64,000 nt of DNA from Verticillium longisporum. Taxonomy: Eukaryota; Ascomycota; Sordariomycetes; Glomerellales; Plectosphaerellaceae. The notes beneath the pieces were generated by a model. The model had not been told where the DNA came from and searched no databases. It saw only the letters and a list, made by a program, of their open reading frames with translations. Position numbers and translations under genes: made by a program. This document shows, piece after piece, positions 14,104 to 26,499 of this stretch (the first letter of the stretch is position 1; the number at the start of each line of letters is the position of its first letter). Location: contig JAETXT010000006.1 of assembly GCA_019188255.1 (NCBI GenBank), positions 3,968,001 through 4,032,000 on the forward strand, in the 5' to 3' direction.

Positions 14104-14267
14104 TTAATTAGTATTATATTAACGTAATATACAATAGCTAGAGCTAGAGAAGTTAAGATCGATCCTATAAATAATATATTTACTATACGTAAACTTATCG
14201 ATTACGCTTTATAAATAATCGTAAAAGTACTATTTTATTTTTAAGTACTTTAGGATTCTTATATAAG

Positions 14268-14272
14268 CTTAA
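14268..14272. repeat. Target-site duplication CTTAA, left of element D
   Basis: Directly precedes the left LTR of D and is repeated at 24074-24078 after the right LTR. Confidence 0.85.
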
Positions 14273-14452
14273 TATTAGGACCTCACGTTAGGGCATATTC
14301 GAGTATAGTGAAAGAGTTAAGGTTCCTTACTAAAGCTATCTAGGCTATAGCCCTTATGAATAGAGTAGGGTGCTCCGGCCTAGGACTCTAGCGGAGTCTA
14401 AATCCGCTAGGAGCCCTAAGGGGAGCGCCTTCCACTAAAGGTGCCTCTAATA
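14273..14452 (-). repeat. Family D LTR, left (3') copy
   Basis: 180 bp, starting TATTAGGACC and ending CTCTAATA. It differs from the right copy at about eleven sites, all transitions. It contains a GC-rich hairpin segment. Confidence 0.9.
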
Positions 14453-14468
14453 CTACCGCCTCCTCGTG
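14453..14468 (-). other. Polypurine tract of element D
   Basis: On the minus strand this reads CACGAGGAGGCGGTAG, directly next to the 3' LTR, and sets the orientation of D. Confidence 0.65.
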
Positions 14469-17400
14469 ATACTATATCCCTACAATATCTAATCTATATT
14501 CCTATAATTAATTAAACTCGTATCCCGTAATATCTATTATTAGATCTCGTTTATATAATTAAGCTTCCCGCTATACCCCCGATCTATCTAGAGTTATATA
14601 TATACTAGAATATATATACTATTATCGGTATACCTAGAGTCTATTAATATTATTAAAGTCTATTATAATAGCGTTTCTTAATTAGCAGGTTTATATCTAT
14701 TCTAGTATATTTCTTATTATTAAGCTATATTAGTTTATTATCGTTATTTAGAATATCTAATTCCGTTAACGGAATAGTTACTTTATTCTTAATTTTATTA
14801 TTAGCTATAGTCGATATAGATAATAGCTTAGCTAGCGTAGATATTCTAATAAGTATAAATACTAATAGCGTAAGCGTAATCGTAGATATAAGTATTAGTA
14901 TAGCTAATAAGGAAGATATAATAGGTTATTATCCTATAGCTAGCGAAGAAGCTTAATAAATAGAAGAGGATAATAATCTTTATTAGAATAATATTCATAT
15001 TAATATTAATCCTATTAAGGATAATCGTCTAGATTACGATCTAATCGGTTATATTAATAGAGTCCTTATTAATATATCCGTATTAGCTATAGAGGACGAT
15101 CGTATTAGCAGAGGTAAGGTTAATAAGTATTACTCTCTAATAGATATTATCGAGATTAAGGACTAAGTCCTACTATTAACTCCTCTTATAACGTCTTCTA
15201 GTAACTTTACTTTATTATAAATAAACTTAGCTAAAGTATATATATTACTTAGAGAAGTATCGTATTATATTACTTCGCTCTAGAGCTAAGATATATCTAT
15301 TAATATACTATTTATATAAATTAATATCGTTATCTATATAATAATAATCTATTATAAAAGTATTATTATCGTCTTTATCGATATATCTAGTACGGACTCT
15401 ATATAGCTTAAGACCTAGTTATCTATTTAACTATTATTATCGTAGCTTTCTATAAAAGTAGTTATTAATTTAATAGTTCTATTAATAATTATATATTATC
15501 CTTTTAATAAATTCGTTAATATATATAGAAATCGTTATTTATTAAGTATATAGAGATCGTTATCGTTATTATTAATATTAATTAGCTAATTCTCGCTTAT
15601 CTCCTTTAATATTAAGATTAAGACGTCTAATAAAATTATTATAAGAAAGGGTAAAGAGATATTATTCTATTTAAGCTAATAATAAGCTCTATTATATTTC
15701 TATTAATAGATCTTTAGAGTAAATTTACTTTTCTCTATTATATCTATTACTATAAATAATTTACTTAAATAGTTATTATTATCCTTCTAGATACGATTTA
15801 GGAAAAAGAGTTATTCTTAGTAAATCTATAATAGCTCGCTAAGCTCTAATAGGTTCTATATAGATATATTTACCTTAATAATAATTTAATATATAGCTTA
15901 TAATTAAACGAGTCGTTCCTCTCTTAGTTAATCGTTTATAAAAGGCGCCTCTCTTATATCGGCTTATTAATATAGATTATATATCGCGCTCCTAATTACC
16001 CTATATAGGGGTAGATATCCTATTATAAGGTATAAGAGTACTTATCTAATTACTCTCGCTTAAAACTAGGTTCCCTATTATAGATATGGATATATATATT
16101 TAGTTAAGCGAAATATATATTTCCTTCCTTTATTTTAATCTTCTAGAATTAAGGTCTATTAAAAATATAGATAGATATTATACTTATATCCTCTAGACTT
16201 TATCTAGAAGACGTTATATTCTTTATTAGGAATAAAGTAGATAAAAGTATCTATAATTATAAACGCCGATATCGATATAATTCTTTATTCTTTATTATAG
16301 ATCTATAAAAAGATTAAATAATTATTAATATATCTCTTTCTAGGTATAGCGCGGATACGTTTAATTACTCTATCTATCCTATTATTAATATTATATTTAT
16401 ATCTCTAGACCTCGGGTCTTACCTAAGGTCTACTCTTATCGCCTAGAAATATTATATCTAAGTATTATACTTCTAATAATTCTAAGTCCTCTATATCTAA
16501 GTCCTATATATTAAATACTTATAATTCTCGTAATAGATTAGTAAGGCCTTTAGCCTTAGCTTTACCTTTTTTTACTTTAAGCGTAAATGCTCTCGGTAGA
16601 GGGATCTCCTCTATATCGCTATTACTTCCTAACTAGGAGCTAGGAGTAGTTTCCTTATTATCGTAAGCGTCTATAACTAGGTCTATCGTATTATTCTAAG
16701 TAGAGAGGTTAATTCTATTATTATAAGTAAAGGGGTTAATTCTATTTATAATAGCTTACGTTTTTCTAAATATTTTATCTATTTTATAAATATATTTAGT
16801 TACTACTTTATCTCTAGCTTTAGTTTATTCCTATATTTACTATATATACTCCTTTATCTATTTAGCGTTTAGAGTTATCCTTATTAATAAATATAGTCTT
16901 AATATAATAAAGATAAATTATAAGTTCTTAATACGGAGTCTAGAATACTATTTCATAGCTTAAAAGTATCTTAATCGTAGTTATAGTAATAGCGTAGGAG
17001 GGTTAATAATCGGGTAGCGTAATAAGGTTAATATTAGGGTAGGATAAGTATAAGAGAATTAATAGGTCTAAGAATTAAAGTAAATATCTTATAATCGTTC
17101 CTTCCTTTATTCTTCCTTATAGTCTTATATACTAGTTTTATTTACCTAGGTAATCTCTATTTATTTATCTTACTAAAACTATTACTTAGTCTTAATAATT
17201 AGATCCTTACTTCGATATTAATTAATAGAATTCGGTTAATAATAATCGTCTCTAGTTCCTAATAATCGGCTCGCTATATCTCCGAGTCCTTAATTAGATA
17301 TCTCGTTTTATATTTATATAATAGGTCGTTCGCTATATATAGTATATCTATATAGTATACTTACTTATTAAATTTATTCCCTTAACCTTTCTATTTAATT

Positions 17401-17999
17401 AGATATTATAAGTATAATCGCTTTAATAGCTATCTTATATATCTATTTAATAATCTATTAACTTCGTATTATTCTCTATCCTCTTCTAATATAATAGGTC
17501 TAATAATAGACGACTATCGTATTTAGGGATTATTATTAAAGGGATAAAGGATTAGCTATTTAATAGATATTATATTATATATTCTCTATTTAGCTAGGAA
17601 TTTTAGTTTATATATTAAAGAACCCTTCTTCTCTAGGATCTTAAAGGGTCTAACTTATTATTAACTCTATTTCCTCGAGGGTCTACCTAGAAGCTTATAT
17701 CCCTCGTTTAATTTAAGGAATACTTTATTATTAACCTCGAAATATATTAGACGGTATCTCTTATCGTAAGTCCTTTTTACCTCCGCCTAGGCATAGGCTA
17801 TAGAGGCTTACGCCTCCTATTAATATAGTTTTCTTATAATATCGACTATTTCCCTATCCTAGGTCCTTATTAATAGCTAATCTATAATTATTATAGGTTT
17901 AAATCCTAGGAATAACTTATTTAGAGCGTAATTAATAATATATTACTTAATATTATTAAGAGTAAATTAGAACGGAATTAAGATATCCGATTAAGGTAT

Positions 18000-20450
18000 A
18001 TTAGAGGATAATATATAATATCTTAATATAATCTCTATTATTTAATTCTTCTATTTAGATAAGCTATTAATCTATAAATACTATATTATCGAAAATAATA
18101 GGTTTACTTCGAATACCTTAAATACGTTCTTCTAGAATAATCTTATAAATTTCGGGTTTTTATCCGAAATAATTATTAATAAGAGACCCTAATCCGCTAT
18201 TAAGAGGGCTCTTATAAATAATATTACTTAGCTTCTAATATCGTACTTAGTATTATTTAGGATAAATAATATCTTTTTCGAATATATATCTATTATAATT
18301 ATTATTAAATCTAAGAATTATATTTTAGATTCTAATAACCTCTAGAAGGAGAACTATATTAATACTTTAGGTAGTCCGACTATAAAGTCGATTATAATTA
18401 TATAGAACGGCTTTATTAGAGTTTATATAAGTTATAATTCTCTTAGAGGCTTATCTCTATATATAGTAAATACGAGGTATTCTAGATAATATCTCTATTA
18501 TTTCTTAATTATTTATTATTTACTTTTAAATTATACTTTATCGAGCTTATAGAATATCTTATTAAGATTAAAATAATATCCCCGATTATATATTATCTAT
18601 AATAGTTCTAGGACGATTATTTTTAATATATATAATCGTCGTTTATTAGTCTTAGGTTCGATATTATAAAGTAAGCTATCTTTTTCTTTAAATACTAATA
18701 AGTTAGTCTTTAGCCTATATTTACGATTCCTTAATTCCTAAATCTATTATAATAGGTTCTCGTAATAAGTATCTATCTAGTATCTATCTTTAATTTTCTA
18801 TTAAAGTATTATAGATATCTCTATATATAAGCTCGATAAATACGCTATATCGTCCTATATATTATCTAACTCGTATCCGACTCTTACTTATAATTCGGTC
18901 TCCTATTCCTATAAATACGACTTATCCTCTATAGTAAATAGCCTTAAGAGAGTATCTAGAATTAAGTTCATCTTACCTAGTATATATACTATATTAAGGC
19001 GGAATTAACTTAAGTAGGTCGCTACCGATATAAGCCTTAGGTTAGCCTTATTAATATCTATTATAGTAAGGCTAATATAATTAACGATCCCTCTTAGCGC
19101 TTAATAGTCCGTTAATACGATTACTAGGTATTAATATAACTAGATTAGTATCTATAGCTTTCTTATTACTTATACTAGATAGGGTATCTCTAGCTCCGTA
19201 GCCTTAGCTAGGGCTTTAGACTTCGTAGTTAATCTACTAAGAAATATAACCGGCTATATAGCTTTATTAGAGATATATTTACCGTCCTAATAAGTATCTA
19301 TATAGAAGATAAAGAATCTAAAGCCTTTATTATTAATATCTATCTTAAAGAACGTAATCCTACTAGGGTCGTAATAGTATAGTAGAGTTAGTTATATTAG
19401 TAATTCCTATAATATATAGAATACTTTCTTTTCTTCCTCTATTAGGATAAAGGTCCGCTTTAAAGTATATACTATTTAGGTATATTTATTTATCTTCTTT
19501 TAAGGGTCGACTTTACCCTCCTCGTAGAATTATTTAAGTAATACTATCTTCCTATCTTCTAGCGGTTTTACTCTTAGCTAATAATATAATATAAATTAGT
19601 ATAATTATCCTATTATTCCTAGATATATCTCTAAGTCTAATAATAACGTTAAGCATTTTAATTTAATAATAGCTACTAACTTCTCCGCTATAGTTAATAG
19701 TCCTAATACGTTAACTCAGAATCCTAGTAATATTATAGAGGGGTATATATAGAATAACTTCGAGGGGCTTAAGGCGAGTCTAGATTCTTCGAAAAGACTA
19801 AGGAGAATCTATAAATATTCTATATATTCCTTAAAGGAATTATTAAAGATTATTATATTATCGATATATATTTATACGAATTATCTATATAAGTATAGCT
19901 TTTAATCTATAAAGTATTATATATACGCTAATAAATTCCTATATTCTATTAATACTATATAGGACTTCTCTAATCTACGGGGACTAGTAATTATTATCTA
20001 GTCCTTATAAGCGCTATAGACTAATAATTAATAGAAGAAAGTAAATATATTAAATATTAATAAGAAAGTCTTCCTATATAAGCTATTAATAATTTCCTCT
20101 TATAATAATACTAGATAATTATCTAGAATCGATATATCGTTTAATTATCTAAAGTCTATTATAACTCTACTTTTACGAATATTATTAATTATTTACTATA
20201 TTATAAAGCCTAGATAGCTAAATAGAATTAGCTATTTTATCTATTCTAATCTCCTTAGTTTATATATCTCGTCGAATTTCTTATTAAAGAGCTATTAATC
20301 CTCGACCCCTAAGGGGTATACCCTAGAGCCTAGTTTCTTAGACTACTATCCGTCTACTAGGTCTATTCTTATATAATCCTCGTCTAGTATAGGAATAATT
20401 CTACGGTCTCTCTAGTAGTTAAAGGATTCTAGAAATTACTTAACTTAATC
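18000..20450 (-). pseudogene. Family D pol relic: reverse transcriptase and integrase
   Basis: The minus strand reads YIDNIIIF at about 19850-19870 (YIDN 19857-19868), a YIDD box with the second Asp changed to Asn. Further left, an integrase zinc-finger-like region lies at about 18440-18600. It is followed by the core (about 18000-18430), with IDFIVGLPK, then SDKNPKF where SDRD-KF is usual, and YLQINGLSK where YHPQTDGQSE is usual. The changes are those RIP predicts. The order reverse transcriptase to integrase is Gypsy-like. Confidence 0.8.
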
Positions 20451-21699
20451 CGCTTATAATAGGTTCTCTATATAGATACTAACTCCCTCTTATATGCGTA
20501 TCTCCCTAATACCTCTAGGGCGTTTAGCTCCTAGGGATAGTTTAAATTTATATAGTTCTTTAAGTTCTTTATCTATTATAGACTCCTCTATCGTAATAAA
20601 GAAGGCTAATACTATATTATCGTCTAGATTAAATTCCTAATATCTATATACTACCTTAGCTATATACTAGTCTACTAGAAAGCTTCCTTTTAGGTTTATA
20701 TCTTTAATATAACCTAGACGAGTATTCTAATCGACTTTTACTATATCTTTAGAATCGTTAATTATAAATATAAAATATAATCTAGAATAAGATATCTAAT
20801 ATAATTATATTAAAGGGTTATCGGCTATAAAAGTATATTCCTATTTAATATTATATTTATTATATTTCGGGAGTCTACTATATTATACTAGTACTCTAGT
20901 AATTAATTTTAGTAATAGAGTAGCCCTAGATATTACTACTATTCTTCTCTTAACCGGATTAGTTTTTAATTTATATAAGAATAGTATCCGTATCTTATAA
21001 TAATAATTAAAAATTAGATTATTAGAGCTAAAGAGTATATCTACTCCGTATTAATTAAGGAATTTATATCCGAGTAGTAGCTTTAGTACTAGATTCCGTA
21101 TATATTATATAGTAATAGTTATATATCCGAATACCTTTATATCCTATCTACTTATAAGGCTAAGAATATATAAATCGAAGGTTACTTTACGATCTAGTTT
21201 AACTTATATATCGCTAATACCTTAAACGATTTTCTTCTTTAATATATTAATCGTTATATTCTTATTAAATTCTATAAACTAGTCTTAGTCTACGATTACC
21301 CTAGAGTATATAGAATCTACTATAATATAATATTATTTATTTCTCGATTCGAATAATATTAGAAAGGAGTAATATCTATATCCTAACTTTCTCCCGATAT
21401 ATTAGCTACTTTTAAGTCGTATTAGGCTCTAGGCTTCGATAATATTGTCTTTATTAAATACTAGGAATATAGTCTCTATCGGAAATACTATCTTTATCGG
21501 AAATATAGTCTCTATTAGCTTCTCTCCTATAGCTTATTTATTAATAGTGCTCCGTTCCGCTTTTATAATCTATCTCTTAATAGTATCCTGCTTTTTTACT
21601 TATAGGCCCTAGCTTATAGGTTTCGGCTAAATATAGTTATTAGCGAAGATATAATCTATAAATAATCTTCTCGATATAAAGTTCCTCTTATATTTACGG

Positions 21700-23800
21700 T
21701 AATATTATAGAGTATATTATCGTTATAGAGGTTTATTAATTAGTATAGAGTAATAAGAGGAAATAATAATATTATTATTAATACGATCTAGTATTCCCTA
21801 TTTATCCTCCTATATTAAGAAAACCTCTTTAGCTATTTCGTAGCTATCCTATTATAAGTTTTATTTATTCTCTTAAGAGTCTTAATTAATTAAATAGACG
21901 TATATATAGTTCGCCCGATTATTATTATATTTAGTCTATCTTCGATATAATCTATATATCTCCGCTTATTATCTATTAAAAGTATAGCTTCTATATATAA
22001 ATATAATTTCTCCTTAGAACGAACTTCTAATAATATTACCTCCTTAAGGGAAGTTAGTTCTAGTATTATTATATCTATTCTAGTAATTCCGGCTATTATA
22101 CCCGTTCCTATAATAGGAGTTATTTCTATTATTAGACCGGGTCTTATATCTATAGCTATTCTAATTACGTCCTTAATAAGAGTTAGCTTTATAGCGGTTA
22201 TTAGCTTTATAGCGGTTACTATTACGTCTCTATTAATCTAAGCGGTAGGAGTTATATACTAGGAAGGTAACTCTATCCGGACCGTTATTAGGACTATTAT
22301 CCTTATCGAAGTCTTCTTTAATAGTATATATTATTACTAGCTATCTAGTATCTAATAGAGCTAAGTCTCTCTAAAATAATTTAGCCTTATCCTAAGCATC
22401 TTTAATAAATAAATTAATAATAATATTTAAGTTTAGCTTTAATAGGTATACTATTAGATTATTATTAATCTTAAAATAGGCTTAGTTTAGCTATATTAAT
22501 AGATTATTTATTCCTATAATATTATATAATCGGATTATATTTAATATAAATTTCTATAAATCCCTACTTATATAGATATCCTATTTAATATATTAGTAAG
22601 CGTTTAATAGTTCGGTAGCCTTTATAGAGTCTAGGGCGAATTAATATCTAAGGAGTCGCTTCTATATATTAAATCTAGTACGAAGTCTTTATTTTTCGTC
22701 TTCTATTAATATAGTATATTATACTTTAGCTAAGCTTAATAGTAATTATAGTAGATTACGTACTACTATAGCCTATCTCTTAAGTATATCGGCTTAGTTA
22801 TTTATAGAGTCTAGAAATATATCTACGTCTATCTAGTATATATCTCGGCTAATAGTATAAACTAAAGAGTTCTCGTTTTTATTAGAGTCTAGTTTATAAT
22901 CTAAGTAGAAATACCTATATATCGATACTTTATAGTTATTAGAACTTAGTCCCTAGTTTATATTATTAACCTAGATTTATATTTATAGGATCTCTATTAT
23001 AGTAGCTAGTTATTACTAGGTAATTATAGGTATAGAGCCTATCTAATTCTATTCTACTATAGCTAATTATCCGATTAATAGAGATAATAATTCTTATCTA
23101 ATAGATAGGGATAGTAACTCCTATCCGGCTAATAAGGATAGTAACTCTTATCTAATAGATAGGGATAGCGATTACGACGTTATAGTATCCTCCGTCGTAG
23201 GAATAGGGTTTATCCTTACGGAATATTTCCTAATAGTAATTCTACCCTTAATCTCCTCGGCTTATTTAAAGATCGTTATCTAGTATCGGTCTTTAGCGTC
23301 TATTTCCTAGAGTATAGCTTTATTATTATTTAGACTCTTCCGTTAATTAATTAGTTTAGCGTATCGTACTTATAATATCCTCGCTATCCGCGAGAAAGCT
23401 ATCTTAACTTAGTAATAGTCTATTACTTACTCTAGCGGATATCGGTATATATTTTATAATAACGATAATAAAGCTAATATAGCTCTATAGCTTATAAGTA
23501 TAAATTACTATTCTTAAGGAATAAAGGAGAGCTTACTAAATATTAAGATTATAGATAAGTCTATTAGAAGTACCTTAATAGCTTAGTCTTAATAGTCTTT
23601 AGCTTAGTAATATAGTTAGTATACTTTAATTATTATCGTATCCGATATAAGCGGATTCTAGGTAAGGAGGACTTAAATTTAATAATATAAACGAGATAAA
23701 ACTTAATAAACTTAATAAGAACTTAATAATAATAGGCTAGGAGGGGTCGTTAATCTTATTTATAATTAATATCTTTAGACTCTTATCTCTTTATTAATCT
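21700..23800 (-). pseudogene. Family D gag-side region
   Basis: This lies between the 5' LTR and the reverse transcriptase of D, where gag belongs. On the minus strand one frame at 23.0-23.2 kb is open apart from TAG and TAA that plausibly were Gln codons. No zinc knuckle could be read with confidence, so the gag call rests on position. Confidence 0.45.
23083..23163 (-). repeat. 27-bp tandem repeat, three units, in D gag-side region
   Basis: Three adjacent 27-bp units start at 23083, 23110 and 23137, with a partial fourth. The period is a multiple of three. On the minus strand each unit would encode nine residues containing ELLSL, with TAG or TAA at the place of a likely Gln. This looks like a coding minisatellite later hit by RIP. 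Confidence 0.7.
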
Positions 23801-23893
23801 AATAATAGATAGACGTCTATTAATAATAATCTATTATCTTTAATAGAAATTTAGGATTATATAATAGAGTAAACGGAGTCTAGTTACTATTAT

Positions 23894-24073
23894 TATTAGG
23901 ACCTTATATTAGGGTATATTCGAGTATAGTAAAAGAGTTAAGGTTCCTTACTAAAGCTATCTAGGCTATAGCCCTTATGAATAGAGTGGGGTGCTCCGGC
24001 CTAGGACTCTAGCGGAGTCCAAATCCGCTAGGAGCCCTAGGGGGAGCACCTTCCACTGAAGGTGCCTCCAATA
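23894..24073 (-). repeat. Family D LTR, right (5') copy
   Basis: 180 bp, TATTAGGACC...CCAATA, followed by CTTAA. It is slightly less RIPped than the left copy. Confidence 0.9.
23990..24050. other. Imperfect GC-rich hairpin within D LTR
   Basis: Outer arms GGTGCTCC (23990-23997) and GGAGCACC (24043-24050) pair perfectly, as do inner arms CTAGCGGA (24009-24016) and TCCGCTAG (24024-24031). A 7-base loop separates the inner arms. The same structure is present in the left LTR near 14369-14429, with a few transitions. It could be an RNA structure in the transcript ends; that is inference. Confidence 0.55.
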
Positions 24074-24078
24074 CTTAA

Positions 24079-26000
24079 TAATAGGGAATTCCCCTATTAT
24101 ATAATCTATAGGAGCACTATCTACTTCGAGTATCTTAGGACTCCTACGATTAAGATTACTACTAGGCTATATCGCTAACTATAAAACCTGAAAAACGAAG
24201 CTATATAGAATAATTAAATATTTATACTAGGGCTTTATAAACCTAGTAATAATAAGCTCTTTAGATTATAGTAATAGCTCTATAATAGAGCTAGAGAGCG
24301 CTAAAAAGCTATAATAGGAGTTTAACGCTATTCTAAAGGATATCGGTATTATACGCTTTATTTAGAGGGTTAGGAAGGATCTCGATATCGATTTTATCGT
24401 AAATAGTACAGAGTTATAATTCCTAGGATTATTAGATTTAATATCTATAGATCTTAAGAGCGCTTAGATTATTAAAGTAATAAGTATATATAGAAATATA
24501 AAAGGAGTTTACCTCTTAGAGGTATTTATTAAAGACTTCTAAAGCTAGAGCGAAGAGGATTTCGATTCTTATAATTTAACGATCTCTCGAGCGCTAAAGG
24601 TATATCTTATAGATCGTAGGATCCCTCTTCTAGGGGTAATAAACGTTAAAATATCGAAGAGATTAGTTCTAATATTATTATAAGAAGAGATATTTAACGT
24701 AGGCGTATTAAAGAGTAATACTAATTATAATTTAATATTCTATAAAATAGAAGAATATCGAGAATAATTAGATAATAAGCGATTACTTATAATAAAGATT
24801 ATTTAATTATCTTAAATTCGAGTTATATAAAATAAGAGGATAAATCCCTATTAACCTTATATTTTAGGGTTATCTAATTAATAGAGTAAATAATCTAATT
24901 AATAAAAGATTATACTTTATTTATAATAAAATAAGATTTTACTTCTAAATAGTACTTAGAATCTATTAGCTTAGTATTATATTCTATTATTATATAAATC
25001 GGTAAACTTATTAATCGATAAAGCTATAATTAAATAATTTATATTATTCTAGAATAAGGAGAGTAATTACTCTAAGGAGACCTATAATATCTTAGATAAT
25101 AAGATATATATCTTTATAGATATATATAAGCTTTTATAAATCTAGTATATATAGCTCTATATATTCTTCCTAAATATACTTTTAAAGCGTATATAAGTTT
25201 TCTTCTTAAAATATATAAATAAGAATATAAGAATTTAATAAATATATCTAAAGATTAAATAATAATTCGATTCGGAGATTAATAGAACTTAATATTATAT
25301 AAACTAGAGCTCTATAACGTTTAATTCTATTATTATAGAGCTTAAGAGTATAAGAAAGCTATAAATAGAAGTTCTCTAGATCCTTCTAGATAAGCTCTAA
25401 TAGTCTTAGAGAGTACTTAGTCTAGCGTTCTAAGAGGAGACCTATCTCTATATAAATACTCTAAGGGCGGTTTAAGGCGTTTTAGAGTTAAAGATTATAT
25501 TAATAAGGCTAGAGCGATCTTTTAATATACTATCTACTTAGCTTAAGAGTATATTAAAGGTAGAGGAGAATACTAGAACGCTTAAGTACTTCTATATTAA
25601 TAGGCGTTATAGGGGCGGAAGTAGCTATCGCTAAATTAATAGAAGGGGAGATTATAGAGAGTAATCGTTTTATAGAATTAATAATTAATAAACTTCTAAG
25701 ATTTATAAATACTAAATATATTCTAAACTAGATTATAGATCGATAAAGTACTCTCTTAAGGAATAATAATACTTAAAGGAGTAATAGAAATATATATAGG
25801 AAGCGTATAGGGATTAATAGAAGGGATATTATTAATTCTTAATAGCTATAGAGCTTATTAAGAGCTTAGATTCTAAAGATTTAGAAGGGCTAGGAGTAGA
25901 GGACCTTTATAAATCTAATCTTAAAAGCGAATTAATAAACGCTTATATAATATACTTCCTAATAAATAAATCGTTTTAGTATAGGAATAGAGGGAGTAAT
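24079..26000 (+). pseudogene. Family C gag-side region
   Basis: Sequence between the 5' part of C (interrupted by D) and its integrase, where gag and protease belong in a Copia element. Frames are fragmentary and no protease motif was identified with confidence. Confidence 0.4.
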
Positions 26001-26499
26001 TAAGAGGCTAAAGGGATAGCTCTAATAGAGTAGCTATTTAGTTAATATTAGATTAATAGTATTTATATATAATATAGTATTATTCTTAATATAGGCGTAA
26101 TATTAGTTTCTATAGTAGGAGCTTTATAAATTAGGGCCTTAATAGCCCTAATTCTAGGCTTAATAATTAATAAGTAGGGAATAGGGGCTAGAATAAGATT
26201 TAGAGTAGGAAATACGATATCTACTATAGAGGAGATTATTATTCTAATATTAATTAAGAGAATTACGTTCTATATTATCCTAATAAATACCTTATTCCTA
26301 CTATATATTAAGGATATAAACGATCTTAGAATCTATTTAGATAATATATATAATAAGCTAGTAAAGTATATCGGGGAGCTCTAAGAGTATATACCTATAT
26401 TCTATAAATAGGGCTATCCTTAATTCTTCCTAGATATAAAAACCTATATTAGTTTAAGCATTATATATATAATAGGAGTAGAGAGCGATAGAGTAATAT

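Larger units (their letters stand above)
14273..24073 (-). mobile_element. Family D Gypsy retrotransposon nested in C
   Basis: A 9801-bp element with two LTRs of exactly 180 bp and CTTAA target duplications. It lies on the minus strand: a purine-rich tract (minus-strand reading of 14453-14468) abuts the left LTR, and the integrase and reverse transcriptase relics read leftward. Order from the right is gag-side region (about 21.7-23.8 kb), reverse transcriptase (about 19.5-20.4 kb), integrase (about 18.0-18.6 kb), then the 3' region. Reverse transcriptase before integrase identifies Gypsy. It is the youngest retroelement in this nest by position. Confidence 0.9.

Noticed and set aside
23083..23260. 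Plus-strand open frame with DSNSY-like repeats over the 27-bp units as a real protein
   Set aside because: Element D reads on the minus strand by its integrase, reverse transcriptase and polypurine tract, and the minus-strand frame explains the stops as former Gln codons.
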